Translations under genes and position numbers: made by a program
Shown here: positions 38,785-49,956 of the stretch, piece after piece
Layout of the letters: every line of letters begins with the position of its first letter
Position numbering within the stretch: the stretch's first letter is position 1
Assembly (NCBI GenBank): GCA_010279815.1
Contig: QEOQ01000694.1
Span: 1,030,309-1,094,308, forward strand
Reading direction: 5' to 3'
DNA: 64,000 nucleotides
Origin: Brachionus plicatilis
Taxonomy: Eukaryota; Rotifera; Eurotatoria; Ploima; Brachionidae
The notes under the pieces: model-generated
The model's input: only the letters and a program-made list of their open reading frames with translations
Database searches by the model: none
What the model was told of the DNA's origin: nothing

Positions 38785-40297
38785 TCTCTGATTTTCAAAT
38801 TAAATTTTAAAGTCTAATTTGTAATCAAAACAAGTAAAAATTACAGAAAACAAATCCAAAATATTTTTAAACATCTTAAACGAAAAATTAAGTATCTTAA
38901 TTTAAAGTTTTTGTTACTAAATCAATTCTGTTGCAAGAAAATAAAGAAAAAAATTCAACGAAAGTAAACTTTAATGAGAGTTGTTCAAAAAGTTTTTTAA
39001 ATCAAAATTCTAGCTATGTTTAGTCATTAGACGTTGAATTCATTATTTTAACTAAAATAAAGTTGATATAACAAGTAATTAAATTTCATAATTCAAAAAT
39101 TTATTAAAAATCAATTCTATCCTTGAATTCAAATTTCATAAATTTATTTTTTTATTTTCATATTTATTTTTTATTATTTCTCAACATTACAGGATCGGTC
39201 GTAATTTATGAATTAATTCATCAAATTAATAAATTATAAAATTAAATTAAAATATTAAAATCAGCTATTGTCTAATGCTTAACATTTTTTCATTATAATT
39301 TTATTTATAAATGAAAAAAACTAAAAAATACATTGAACAATTTAAATTTTTTGAGCAATTTAAAATTTTATTAATCATTTCAGGCCTAGTAATTATAATA
39401 AAATTCATTTTGTTCATTACATTACATTAATAGCTCAAAGTATAATTTTTAAGACGAAAATTATATTTGTTATTTATACAGCATTTAAAAAAGACTTAAC
39501 AAGTTATAGGAAGAATTTATCAATTGATTTAATAATTTTTTTTTTATTCTTTTAAACACTTCAAAGATTCTTTGATATACAATTTTTTTTGCCGAATTGA
39601 ACAAGCCTTAAGTCATTAGCAAGCTTAATTAAAAATATTTCAATTTAATAAATTTCAATTTGAATTAATTTGAAATAAATATAATTAATTTTTTAATAAA
39701 ACTTGTCAGTAATTAAACATCAGTTGGTTTATTTTAGAGATTAGAATAAAAGCTATCCATACTATTTACAAATTTGACATCATAAAATGTAAAGTATCTA
39801 TTAGTCATTAATTTCTTTCAAATAATATCGGGACTACCCGGTTATGTTATCAGCTGATAATATATTTTGTTTTCAAATTACTTTTATTTATCTTTTTAAT
39901 AACTCCTTCCGAAGAGCCTATATGGTTAAATTTTTTTTTAACTAAATGATAAAATTAATAAATAATAAATATTAAATTGTAAAATAGACATTTAATTGTA
40001 TTTTTTTTCTTTTTTTCTTTTTTTTATTTACTAATATATTTCATAATTCAATTTGTCCATGAGACTTAAACTTAAACTTAAATAAATGGTATGTTCTATT
40101 GTGTTTAATAAAAATTTTAAATACAATTTTGAAAATGCATTGAAAATGTGCGATGGTTGAGATATATTTTATTTTGGGAACAATTTCCTTACCTTTACTA
40201 ATATATTTCCATATCTTCACTAATATATTTCCATCATCATTAATAAAATAAAGCTCCACCAATAATATATAGCTCCACTATATAATTTGGGGATCAT
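38785..40297. other. gene-free stretch upstream of MPPED-B
   Basis: AT-rich with no recognised gene. It should contain the MPPED-B promoter. A short string at 39905-39930 (CTCCTTCCGAAGAGCC) looks like an eroded transposon end. Confidence 0.35.
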
Positions 40298-40684
40298 CTA
40301 ATCAATTTTAAATATTTTGTCATAGCTGGGACAACTACACTTGCAGTGGCGGAAGTCTTGATTGTTGAGTGTGACGACTCGGCACATGTTGATTCCACGG
40401 ATGAAAACATCGAAGCTTTTCCAACTTGTCTTCTTCAGCGCGCTCTCATAGGTTGTAATATCGGCTGGTTGAAGCTCGTTCTTCTTTGAGAGACCACTGG
40501 CAATATAGTGCTTGTTACCTTTGCTAATGATGTTCTTGGCGAGCAGGAGCCACTTCCCGGCACTGTCTAAAAGCGGTGTTGTATCAGCAGTTGGAGTTTG
40601 GACGAAGGCTTTGAGGTTGTCTTGATGGGCTATCGATGGGTCACGATCCGTACTCCAGGTATGAATAATCTCATCAGTTGACAC
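40298..40684 (-). pseudogene. SWIM zinc-finger ORF fragment (MULE transposase-like)
   Basis: Open frame of about 128 codons with markedly higher GC than its surroundings. It ends with RVVTLNNQDFRHCKCSCPSY, the first half of a SWIM zinc finger (CxC...CxH). The frame stops before the second Cys-His pair, so the finger is truncated. SWIM fingers sit at the C-terminus of MULE transposases and in some host proteins. The frame starts without a good ATG after an acceptor-like CGCAAG, so it may be an internal exon. Near MULE-type MITEs, a transposase relic is the simplest reading. Confidence 0.5.
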
Positions 40685-40949
40685 TTGCGGAGTGAATCAA
40701 GTAAAAAAAATCAAAGCTTACATTTCACGAAGACCATTAAAAGCAACTAATAGACCGAAGTTTTTTTCCTCGTAATTCTCAGAATTGGTTAGTGATGATG
40801 AATTTATTTAGATGAGGTTTAATTAATTAGAGTAGACTTCGAAATATATTAGATTCCATTTAATTTATTAGTGTCGATTTATATAATTATACTCAAAAGG
40901 AAATTTATTAGATGAAGAATAGATATTAATAAAAATAAATAATGGATAA

Positions 40950-41095
40950 AGTCGAATAAAAAATGGGGCCTTGACTTAAACACTCTAGGAAACCTTTATA
41001 AGTCTTTGATTGGATCTATTCTAGATTATTCTTTTCCTTGTCTTAACTCTCTTTCAGAAACTAATATCAAAAGGTTAGAAGTAATCCAAAATTCA
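40950..41095 (+). mobile_element. LINE reverse-transcriptase fragment running into the gap
   Basis: The plus frame reads KKWGLDLNTLGNLYKSLIGS, then ILDYSF and KRLEVIQN, the thumb/C-terminal region of a LINE reverse transcriptase. It is related to the copy at 32.1 kb (IYKTLIGSVIDYSF). It is cut by the run of Ns, and its 3' part is unknown. Confidence 0.75.
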
Positions 41096-41562
41096 NNNNN
41101 NNNNNNNNNNNNNNNNNNNNNNNNNNNNNNNNNNNNNNNNNNNNNNNNNNNNNNNNNNNNNNNNNNNNNNNNNNNNNNNNNNNNNNNNNNNNNNNNNNNN
41201 NNNNNNNNNNNNNNNNNNNNNNNNNNNNNNNNNNNNNNNNNNNNNNNNNNNNNNNNNNNNNNNNNNNNNNNNNNNNNNNNNNNNNNNNNNNNNNNNNNNN
41301 NNNNNNNNNNNNNNNNNNNNNNNNNNNNNNNNNNNNNNNNNNNNNNNNNNNNNNNNNNNNNNNNNNNNNNNNNNNNNNNNNNNNNNNNNNNNNNNNNNNN
41401 NNNNNNNNNNNNNNNNNNNNNNNNNNNNNNNNNNNNNNNNNNNNNNNNNNNNNNNNNNNNNNNNNNNNNNNNNNNNNNNNNNNNNNNNNNNNNNNNNNNN
41501 NNNNNNNNNNNNNNNNNNNNNNNNNNNNNNNNNNNNNNNNNNNNNNNNNNNNNNNNNNNNNN
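41096..41562. other. assembly gap (467 N)
   Basis: All bases are N. The gap begins inside a LINE fragment, consistent with an unresolved repeat. Confidence 0.99.
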
Positions 41563-41612
41563 GATAGCCTTTTATTTTAGAAATATATTGGAGAAATTTG
41601 CAATGTAGCTCT

Positions 41613-42124
41613 ATTGAAATTAAATAAAGTGTTTCAAACATAGATTATTTAGTTTAAGATGATTTTTTAAGAAATTTTTTATTTTTTTTAGAAATTTTAA
41701 TACTAATTAACCATTAAAATATTCAAATGAATTAAAAATTAAGCTCTAAATAATATTCCTTTAATCGTAACTTAAATTTCATGAATTATATTTAAGCAAT
41801 TAATTTTTAAAATTTTTTGGTAAATTGTGATTGAAATACATTTAATAAGAAAAAGATAGCATATTCATTAAACTTTTTATAAATTGTACTTTAATTAAAA
41901 ATTTTTTGCTTCTTTAAAGTATTGAGTAAAGAATTTAATCAAACCAACTAAAATATTAGAAAAAAACTTTTAGCTAGTTAAATTATTGCCTTTTTAAAGA
42001 GTCAAAAAATCAAAAAAAATTCATTTAGGATTAGTAAAAAACAATTTCTTTGAAAGAATTTTTTTTCTTTTAAATTTTCTAAAACTAAATAATCCATGTT
42101 TGAAACACTTTATTTAATTTCAAT
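41613..42124. mobile_element. terminal-inverted-repeat element after the gap
   Basis: The first about 43 bp (ATTGAAATTAAATAAAGTG, TTTCAAACAT, GATTATTTAGTTT) recur as reverse complement at 42082-42124 with one mismatch. The roughly 425 bp between are non-coding. No convincing target duplication is visible. It may be a MITE or the two arms of a larger rearranged repeat. Confidence 0.55.
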
Positions 42125-42159
42125 CAGAGTTGTTCCTCAAGTCGCTATTTTTCAAGTCT

Positions 42160-42440
42160 TTCGACCAAAAAGTCAAGTCAAAACTTGACTTGACTTGACT
42201 TTTTTTAGATTTTTCAAAAGATTATTTTATAAATTTATAATTTTTTGGTTAACAAAATGATTCAATTAAAAATGTAAACGTTAAAAAGATTTTACAGAAT
42301 AAAAAATCTAAATTCAATTTTTACATAAACTATAATTTAGTAAAAATAAAATCAGACAAAACATCAACTCAAGTTACTTTTTAACTTTTTCCTGTAAAAA
42401 ATAAAATCAAGTCAAGTCGTGACTTGACTTTAAAAAAAAT
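42160..42440. repeat. pair of GTCAAGT hairpins
   Basis: Two palindromic clusters built from the motif GTCAAGT and its complement ACTTGAC lie near 42170-42205 and 42408-42432. The block opens with CAGAGTTG at 42125, which resembles a hAT terminus, but I find no matching right end with a target duplication. Confidence 0.3.
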
Positions 42441-42529
42441 AGGCAAAAATAGGCAAAACAAGACAAATAGTTTCAATTTAATGTATTTAGTATATTCTTT
42501 TTGAACTTTATCAATTTTTTTTTTGTATT

Positions 42530-42590
42530 AAGTAATGGAGGTCCACGATAGACGGTACAGACCACCGATGCCTGAGATGCGGCCAAACAA
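42530..42590. other. isolated GC-rich segment
   Basis: About 60 bp of high GC. On the minus strand it contains GCATCGGTGGTCTGTA, which starts like a glycine tRNA but lacks a B box, so it is not a tRNA gene. It also contains GATGCGGCCAAA, a string shared with the GC-rich satellite at 52.0 kb. Confidence 0.3.
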
Positions 42591-43515
42591 TAAATAAATT
42601 AATTCAAATTGGAAATTAATCAATCTTTTTAAATATTATAATGAAACTAAATATTTTGAAAATAACGTTTTGTTTTATTTCACTATTTAAATGCTTCTGA
42701 AAAACATATTCATTTTCAATACTAAAAACAAGGAATCAAGTGACAAATTTAATTTGTAGACAATTTAAAGTGAGTGGAGTTTTTTATTTTGAATAAATTG
42801 ATTAATTATTAAAAGATTAATTTGGGAATAAAAAATTAATAAATAATCAAGTTTTGTATTTTTATTTATAAATGTAATATTTAAAAAAAAAATTTAAGTT
42901 AAAAACGGCTGAATTAAATTAGTTTGAATGAGAAAAAATTCAGTTTCGGTCTTGATTAATTTTTTAAAATATATTCAGCGACAGAAGAATTTAATTAAAT
43001 TTATTAAATTTAATTTTTGCTTTTCGTTGAATAACTAAAATTTTAAAGTTTAAAATAAATAAAAATTTAAAATAAACTCTTTTTTACACTGTTTTGATGC
43101 ATACAAAAATTGCCAACTCTATAAAAACAATTGGGATTAAATATCGGATAATCATGAAAATTTAATTGAAAAAATTTTTCTAAGTAAAAAATAATTTAAG
43201 AATAAATAAACTTTTTTGGTGAAAATTTTAGCAAGTATCAGACAAAAAGCCACTTTTTCCATGATTTTTTAAAAGAAAATAAAAAATTTAAATGAATTTT
43301 TGTCAAAATAAAAAATACCATTTCAACAATTTTTAATTGTCATTTGAATAGTGAAAACATTCAAAATTTTAGCTAAATTGTTTAACTCATCATTAAAAAT
43401 CGCCAATGTACTAAAATCTTAAATAGTCGAATTTATTTTTATTTTATGTTGATAATTTAAAACGATCAACAAAATGGCATGAAAAAGATTCAAAAGTCAA
43501 AATTTTCCAACTCAC

Positions 43516-43876
43516 CCGAACATCCTTGGCACATGGCAAAAATAAATCCTCGCAAAATTCAATAGGCTTGTGTTACAAAAAATATAAAATTTAAAAAAAT
43601 CTTTTTAAAAATTTATTAAAAAATAATTTAGATTTTGCTTTGTTTGTTGAACTAAAATCACTATTCTTAAACATGTATACATTACACAATAAAACAAGTT
43701 AAAACGTGAACAAAAAAATAAAAGAGACATGAGAGGAGAAAAAAATAAACAATAACTTATCTTGAAATAAGCCCAGAGCGTCTCTAGGACAGGTCCGTCA
43801 GCTAAGTGATCATCTCGATCAAAATTTTGGAATTGTTTGACTGGCCGCCAATTGAACACTTTGAGCACATACAAAC
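43516..43876 (-). CDS. possible exons of an unidentified gene
   Basis: Two exon-like blocks on the minus strand. The first (about 43755-43876, after CTAG) reads LKVFNWRPVKQFQNFDRDD and on to ETLWAYFK. The second (43516-43566, 51 bp, between ACAAG and G|GTGAGT) reads PIEFCEDLFLPCAKDVR. Splice signals are good for the second block, but the first has no clean donor. Both have GC far above their flanks. No family is recognised, and neighbouring exons were not found. Confidence 0.3.
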
Positions 43877-44023
43877 TAGCACGTCAAATGACTCCAATAT
43901 TTATAAACAAATTAGATAAATATTTATATGCACAAATGATTTAAGTATTTACATGCTTCAAAATTTATCATGACTTATTCTTGAATAGAAAGCCGGACTA
44001 AAAAAAAGAGCAAACTAAAATGA

Positions 44024-44851
44024 TTAAGCTTTTAGTGCAATACTTAGACTCTTGGCGCCCAGTTTATCGCACAGGCGCCTCTTTTTTCTGGAGCATTTTT
44101 TTCTATTTTCACAGTAAAGATTTAGATGAGCGTGCAGCGAGTCCAGGCTGGAGCTGACCGAGTCCAGTTGCTGTTCTTTGAGAGCGAAGTGATCGCTCTC
44201 GTCCTCAGAATAGTCTTCTTCGTCCGAGTCGCTGTGCGAGGCGCGCCGCTTTTTGGGCACCTCCGCCTGCGCCTTGCTCTCTTCGTCCACTTCGCTCAGC
44301 GCATAGTAACCATTGTCTGAGTCGCCCTGATCTCTGTCTAGCTTAACTAAAGTTAAATTTGTTTTAACACTAGGCTCTTCTAGTAGGTCATTTTTTTCAC
44401 TTTCTTCGTCAGAGTCGGACTCGGAGGAGCTCGGGGTGTCGGCCTCGAAGCCGTTCTCATAGTCCATTATCTCGCAGACCAGGTCGAAGGTGCGCTTGAG
44501 CAAAATTTTGCGCCTCAAGTCGGTGTTCTTGAGGCGCGCCAGCCGCTTTTGCTTCATTATTGTCTGCTCGAGCACTTCGAACGAGTCGACTGTGTCATAA
44601 ATAATTTTGGGTGAATTTTTTTTCTTTAAGTTAACTTTAGTCTCACTTTGGTGTTTATTCAATTGGTGATTGAGTAAAACAATTTGAGAGAGTGGAGGCG
44701 CCGGTTCGGCCGGCAACGGTATCTCTTCTAAATTAATTTTTTCATCACCAGTAAAAATAATTAGGTTTTTAGCTAAATTCTCACTGCCTGTCGGTCTTGA
44801 CTCCGACTCGTTGAGTTCTTGGCTTGGAGTTGCAAAGCAGCCGGGTGCCAT
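44024..44851 (-). CDS. acidic nuclear-type protein, possibly SERTA-domain
   Basis: Single-exon frame of 275 codons, much richer in GC than its neighbourhood and clearly under coding constraint. Residues about 92-130 (VLEQTIMKQKRLARL, then LRRKILLKRTFDLV) resemble a SERTA motif, whose hallmark is an LRRxVLIxNT-like run. Around it lie a Pro-rich segment (45-54), Ser/Asp/Glu-rich acidic tracts (138-162 and about 205-222) and a basic C-terminal patch (CSRKKRRLCDK). SERTA proteins are small transcriptional co-regulators with acidic regions, which fits, but the match is by eye only. The ATG follows a pyrimidine-rich acceptor-like sequence ending GAAAG, so a 5' UTR intron or trans-splice site is likely. 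Confidence 0.5.
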   Translation of the reverse strand: MAPGCFATPSQELNESESRPTGSENLAKNLIIFTGDEKINLEEIPLPAEPAPPLSQIVLLNHQLNKHQSETKVNLKKKNSPKIIYDTVDSFEVLEQTIMKQKRLARLKNTDLRRKILLKRTFDLVCEIMDYENGFEADTPSSSESDSDEESEKNDLLEEPSVKTNLTLVKLDRDQGDSDNGYYALSEVDEESKAQAEVPKKRRASHSDSDEEDYSEDESDHFALKEQQLDSVSSSLDSLHAHLNLYCENRKKCSRKKRRLCDKLGAKSLSIALKA

Positions 44852-44868
44852 CCTTTCAAAGAAAAATT

Positions 44869-46377
44869 AAATGAGCGGTGCGCAGCGCCAAGGACAGAGA
44901 AATAAAGAGAGTGGAATAAAAAGTCGAATGGTGGACAAAAAATTTACTCTAGCTGAAAAGTGATCGGCTACTGAGAAAAAAAGGTCTAAATGTGACGCTT
45001 ATCATGTCTTTTTAGACGAAAAGACTTAAAAAAAAAATTTTTTTTTTAACATTAAAAATTGATTCAAATTTACTTTGTGTTTTTTTTTTATTTTTTTTTT
45101 TTTGATGATGATGAGTGGATGATTGTTTAAGAATAGACAGAAAAAAGCTTAAAATTAAAAATAGGAAATTATTTTGTTTGTCGAGATGTGTGTGGTGGTT
45201 TAATAATGATTGTAAATTGATGGATTACTTACTTTTTGAATAGTTGGATTTGGATGAGGAGACAAGAGTGGTTTATGATGTTTAGTTTGTGTGTGAGTGT
45301 GTGTGTTGGTATTTGTTGTTTCAACGTAATGAATTTTTGCTTATGAAATGAAAATTTTTTTCTTTTTTTTCTTTTAGTATTAATATAGAAAAATTATGAT
45401 TTTTGTCTTTGGTTTCTAGAAACAAATATGGCGTAGTTAATTATGTTCATTTTATTCTCCAAGCCTAAAAGTAAAATTGAAAAAAGCATAAATTATGTCG
45501 TTTGTGTAGACGTATGTTTTGTCTTAATCTAATTTTTGTGTCACTGACAACGTCAAGTGTTCGATCTGACCAAGCATTTCAATTTTTTTTTATTTTATTT
45601 AGAAATTTTTACAGAAAATAAAAATTAATTAAATGAATTATTGAAAAATTGATTTTTTTTTAAAATTGACATAAAATTTGTCTTATTCTAATTTTTTTTT
45701 TACTAGAAACATTTAATTTTTTCTTCTGATTATCTTTAGTTGATATTTTTTTTAACAAAATTTTTACGATAAATTTGAAAAGATTATTATTTTTTGCAAA
45801 CTAGGCCACTTTTCATTATTTGCTTACTTTTTTAAGAAATTCATGTTGATTTATTTTTAGAAATTATTAAGCAATTCTTGCTATTTATAATAATTAATTT
45901 TATTTTACTAGTAATTTGTATAATTTATTCGCTTAATTAAAATTAGTCATGTTTTTCAGCCAAGTAATTTTTGTTGCGTGTTTGTTCATTATTACTCAGC
46001 GTTTTATTAATTGTGCATTTAATGAATTTTATTTTTCCTAAAGAATTTTTGAAATTTTTTATATTACCTTTAAATTGTTATCTAAAGCTTTCATTTACGT
46101 AATCAAAAAAAAATTGACTTAAAGTTTAAAGAAAATTTTCTTTGCTATCTCCAGATTCATTTACAATCTTAAATACCTTATCTTTTTAAATGAAAATCCA
46201 AGAATTTATAAAAAAAAATTGGACGCTTGATTTCAAACATTTTCACTCTCATTAAAAGTGTTTTGATGATAATCTTTCATAGAAATTTTAAACTTAATTA
46301 AATTTTTTATATTCGGAAAGAGCATTAACTTTTATTCTAATTCACTAGCATTAAAAAGGTGATTTTAGTCCGAAAAG
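44869..46377. other. upstream region of the acidic gene and gene-free DNA
   Basis: 44880-45560 is less AT-rich, with TG runs, and probably holds the promoter and leader of the minus-strand gene. The rest shows nothing recognisable. Confidence 0.35.
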
Positions 46378-46386
46378 CCTAAATTT

Positions 46387-46718
46387 GACAATGTGAAATT
46401 TTAGTACAAAAATTACATTACAAAAAGTAATAACTTTATAATTTTTTTTAATCGTGCAAAAATGGTTCTGTAAACAGAACAATGTTGTACAAATTCGTAT
46501 TAACTAATTCTTAGCTCTGAAAAAACTCCGTAATTTATTGTAAAATGCACACCATAAAAATATATTTGATTAAAATATGCAATTAATTGTACAGTTTTTG
46601 CAAAGCTAAGAATTAGTTAGTCCGAATTTGTACAATATTGTACTGTTTACAGAATCATTTTTGCACGACTAGAAAAAAAATATAAAGTTTTTACTTTTTG
46701 TATTAAAATTTCACATTG
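46387..46718. mobile_element. Mutator-type MITE, copy 3 (diverged)
   Basis: The ends GACAATGTGAAATTTTAGTAC and the reverse complement of GCAATGTGAAATTTTAATAC continue as long imperfect arms through TCGTGCAAAAATG and TTCTGTAAACAG. It is flanked by the perfect 9-bp duplication CCTAAATTT (46378-46386 and 46719-46727). The termini resemble copy 2 (GGCATTGTGAATT), so I place it in the same or a sister family. Confidence 0.7.
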
Positions 46719-46727
46719 CCTAAATTT

Positions 46728-48840
46728 TGCTTTTTTTTGTTTTTTTTTGGACCAAATCTCCAATCTGCCATCTGAAATAAATTATCCCTTTGAGACCTAA
46801 GATTTACAATTGAGAAATTTTTTGAATGTCAAATATTTGAGTTTTTTTTTTAATTTTTAAAGATTCTTGTTCCATTCTAGAATGATTCGCTTCTTTTTGA
46901 AAAATAAAAGATATAAATATTGTGTTGAACTCTAATAGACATTCTGTAAAATGACTGTTAACAAATAAAAGTGTAAATATTTTTTTAAATATTTTCTGAT
47001 AGTTAATAATTATTTTAAGTGAATAAATTAAGCAAAAAAACATTTATTGTGACTATTTTTTGATGATTTCTTACATTTTTTATTATTTTTTGTAAGAAAG
47101 GTTTAAATGTTTTGTGAAATTTAATCCGAAAGAACAGAACGAAATTTTAAAATAAGTTAAGACTTTTTTTACTGAATCTACCAAGTTTTCTTAAAATCAA
47201 TCATTTAACACAACTAAATTATTTCTAATAGGAAAAAAGTTATTTAAGTTTTTCTGTATTGAAATGATCGAATTCTGTAGTGCTTTTGACAGTTGATGCA
47301 ACTATGCATGTTGCACCATATTTCTTTCACATAACTAATTTTAAACTTCTAGAAAAAAAACTAATTCAATTTTTTATCATTTTTTATGTTCTTTTGTTCT
47401 GAACTTCACAAAACCGTTTATTGGTTTATTAATTTTTTAAGCCATTAAAATATATAAATTAAAAATTATAAAAATAAATGAAATCATTGAATTAATTTTC
47501 ATAATAATCTTGAAAATTATAATTTAAAAAGCCAGTTAACTAGAATATCAAAAAAGTAAAAATAATTATTTGTGACATATTTTGAGGGTTTTTACTAGAG
47601 CCACGATTTTTCTAAATATTAAACTGTTACACAAAATTAAAATCACTTTAAATAAAATTATTTACAATTTAATTTGATTATTCATTTTATAATTCATTAA
47701 AAAATTTGTCAAAAATCTAAAATTTCTTGTCTAAAATTTTTAGTATTTTTAAAAGTTTTGATTTTTGATTGAAAAAAAAATTAGAAACTTTTATCAATTG
47801 AAAAAATATGGTTCAATAAAGTGTAAAATTAACATTTATCGCAAAAAGTTGGAACTATTGCTTGTCAAGTGGGAAATAAAGGCTTAGGCAGAGAAGTCAT
47901 CTTATTCAATATTCACAAAAGCCACTAACTCAACTCTTAAGTTAAACATCAAAATAAACAGCTTAAACTTAATGCATTCAAAGACTATGTATTTCTGGTT
48001 ATCAAATTTGAAGAAAGATTGGTCTTAATGATGAACATAAATTTGGCATACTTTTTTTGATATTAATTTTTTGAAATAGAAATTTTACAACAGAACTTTT
48101 GGGTTTTCATATCTAATTTATTTATTTATTTATTAAATATTTTGAGAAAATACCTCAGGCCACTTAAGAATGGATCAAAGTCCTTCTTTTTAGCCTAACG
48201 ATTCAGAAAATAAAGGTTGAAAATTAGACATCAAAAAAGAAAGAAAGAAAAAAAAATGTAAAAATTTAAGTTTAAATTATTGTACATAAGAGCAAAAAAG
48301 AAGTAAAAATAATTTGGTTAAATTTAAGGAAAAGTTATTGTATTCAGTTTATTGTATTAATCTCTATGTGTTTCTAAAAACTCATGTGTAAAACATGATG
48401 AAATTAGCTTTTATTAATTTTTTTTAAACTAAACATAAGATGCTTACTATTTTAATTTAAAAAAAACTTTTTTTTTAATCGATTTTTAATTGATTATTAT
48501 AAAATCTTTATTTTGAAAATTAAAACGACAATTTTAAAATATATTTAAAATAATATTTAAATATTAATTTAAATATATTACGGCAAAACAAAGTTAAATT
48601 TTGAATTTCAAAATTTCAAATATTGATCTAGATTTTATTTTTACTTCAGATAAAAATTCATATAATTTTCTATTTAATTAAAGATTAAACAATTTATGTT
48701 TAATAAAGTTTAGTCATTTATTATTAAAAAATTGATTAATAATACTTTTTTATTAAACTAAAAAACTAAAAATTTTGATTTGAAATTTACATCTGATCAT
48801 GAACTCCAATTTGCCTCAAACAATGTCTATTTTTAATTTT
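46728..48840. other. gene-free AT-rich stretch
   Basis: No gene or clear repeat is recognised. It contains only short random frames. Confidence 0.35.
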
Positions 48841-48849
48841 TACTCTAGG

Positions 48850-49640
48850 AATAAATGCATACCAGATGAGGTTGGATGAAGTTTTTGTATATAATTTTGC
48901 ACAGTTCAATCGAGTATTTTGGCTTGAGTCTTTTTGTAGACATTATGGTTAATTTAACGTAATCCATTATGTTTTTAAAATTTAGTTTCGGGATGAATTT
49001 GGCTCATAGAAATATTGGAAAAGGCTCTAGACCAATTGTTTGATTGACAATTATTAAGTTGAGTTTGAATTTCGGTTCGTAGTTTTTTCGGTAACCAGTC
49101 GCTGTGAAAACCGAGTCTTGGGTCTTGTTGATGCTTATTGAAAGCCCCCAATTTACATAGTATTTTTTTATGCGGTAAATGGTGAGGTTCAATGTCTTTT
49201 CGATTACTTTTAGCAATTTATTTCAAAACCAGATACACAAATCTTTGGCAAAGAGAGCAGTCACAACATTTCTTGGTATAATCTTGCTATATCGCTAAAG
49301 AATAGTGAGAAGAGAGTAGATGATAAACAGCTTCCCTGAGGTACACCAGAGGTGATCAAAAAAAATCATCCGAAAGTTTGTTATTAACTGAGACTTGGAA
49401 TTTCCTATTGCTCAAAAAATTTTGGATCCATTTGAATAAAAACTAGTTGACTTGGAGTCTTTTGAATTGTACTCCGGAATGCGATGCCTTGTCAAACGCT
49501 TTCTCTAAATCGAAAAAAAATGCTCCTGAATATTCTTTTTTGTTAAAGCCGTGGATTATTGTTTGACTGACACGAAATATGTGATCTTGAGTGCTCATGT
49601 TTCGCCGAAATCCCTGATCATTTCTAATGATTTTCTAAAA
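48850..49640 (-). pseudogene. decayed LINE reverse transcriptase
   Basis: On the minus strand, across frameshifts and stops, the reverse-transcriptase order is visible. QGFRRNMSTQDHIF comes first, then motif A (GAFFFDLEKAFDKA), then WIQNFLSNRKFQVSV. Motif B (SGVPQGSCLSSTLFS) follows, then the catalytic-loop region (TALFAKDLCIW) and a thumb (IPKLNFKN...IYKNFIQPHL). The catalytic loop reads FAKD where active enzymes have xADD, so it is dead. It belongs to a different lineage from the copy at 32 kb. There is no host role in view. Confidence 0.85.
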
Positions 49641-49956
49641 ATGGTTGTTCAAAGTCATTTAAGAATATTTTTTTTAAATAATAATTTCAAAGATTATTTT
49701 TCATTCAAAAACTTTATTTATCTTAGGTTTTTAAAATACTTTAAAAAAACCATTTGAAAAAATTTAAAATTGGTTCTGACCGGTCTACAAGCCGTAGCTT
49801 TGAATAATTCTGTCGAATAATTTAAAGGTTGATTTAAATTTAAATGTTAACTTATTTTTATGTCAAACAAACATTAAAATTAATAAATGCATCTTTTAAT
49901 TAGAGAAAATTTGAATTTTGAAAAAAAAATTTAATTTCATTTTTAATTGACCAAAT

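Noticed and set aside
41006..41641. Open frames spanning the run of Ns
   Set aside because: Most of their length is N, so only the LINE part before 41096 is supported.
42530..42590. Glycine-tRNA-like start (GCATCGGTGGT) on the minus strand
   Set aside because: No anticodon arm, no B box and no acceptor-stem partner.
42125..43124. Complete hAT element from CAGAGTTG to CCAACTCTA
   Set aside because: The flanks do not share an 8-bp duplication and the ends match only weakly.
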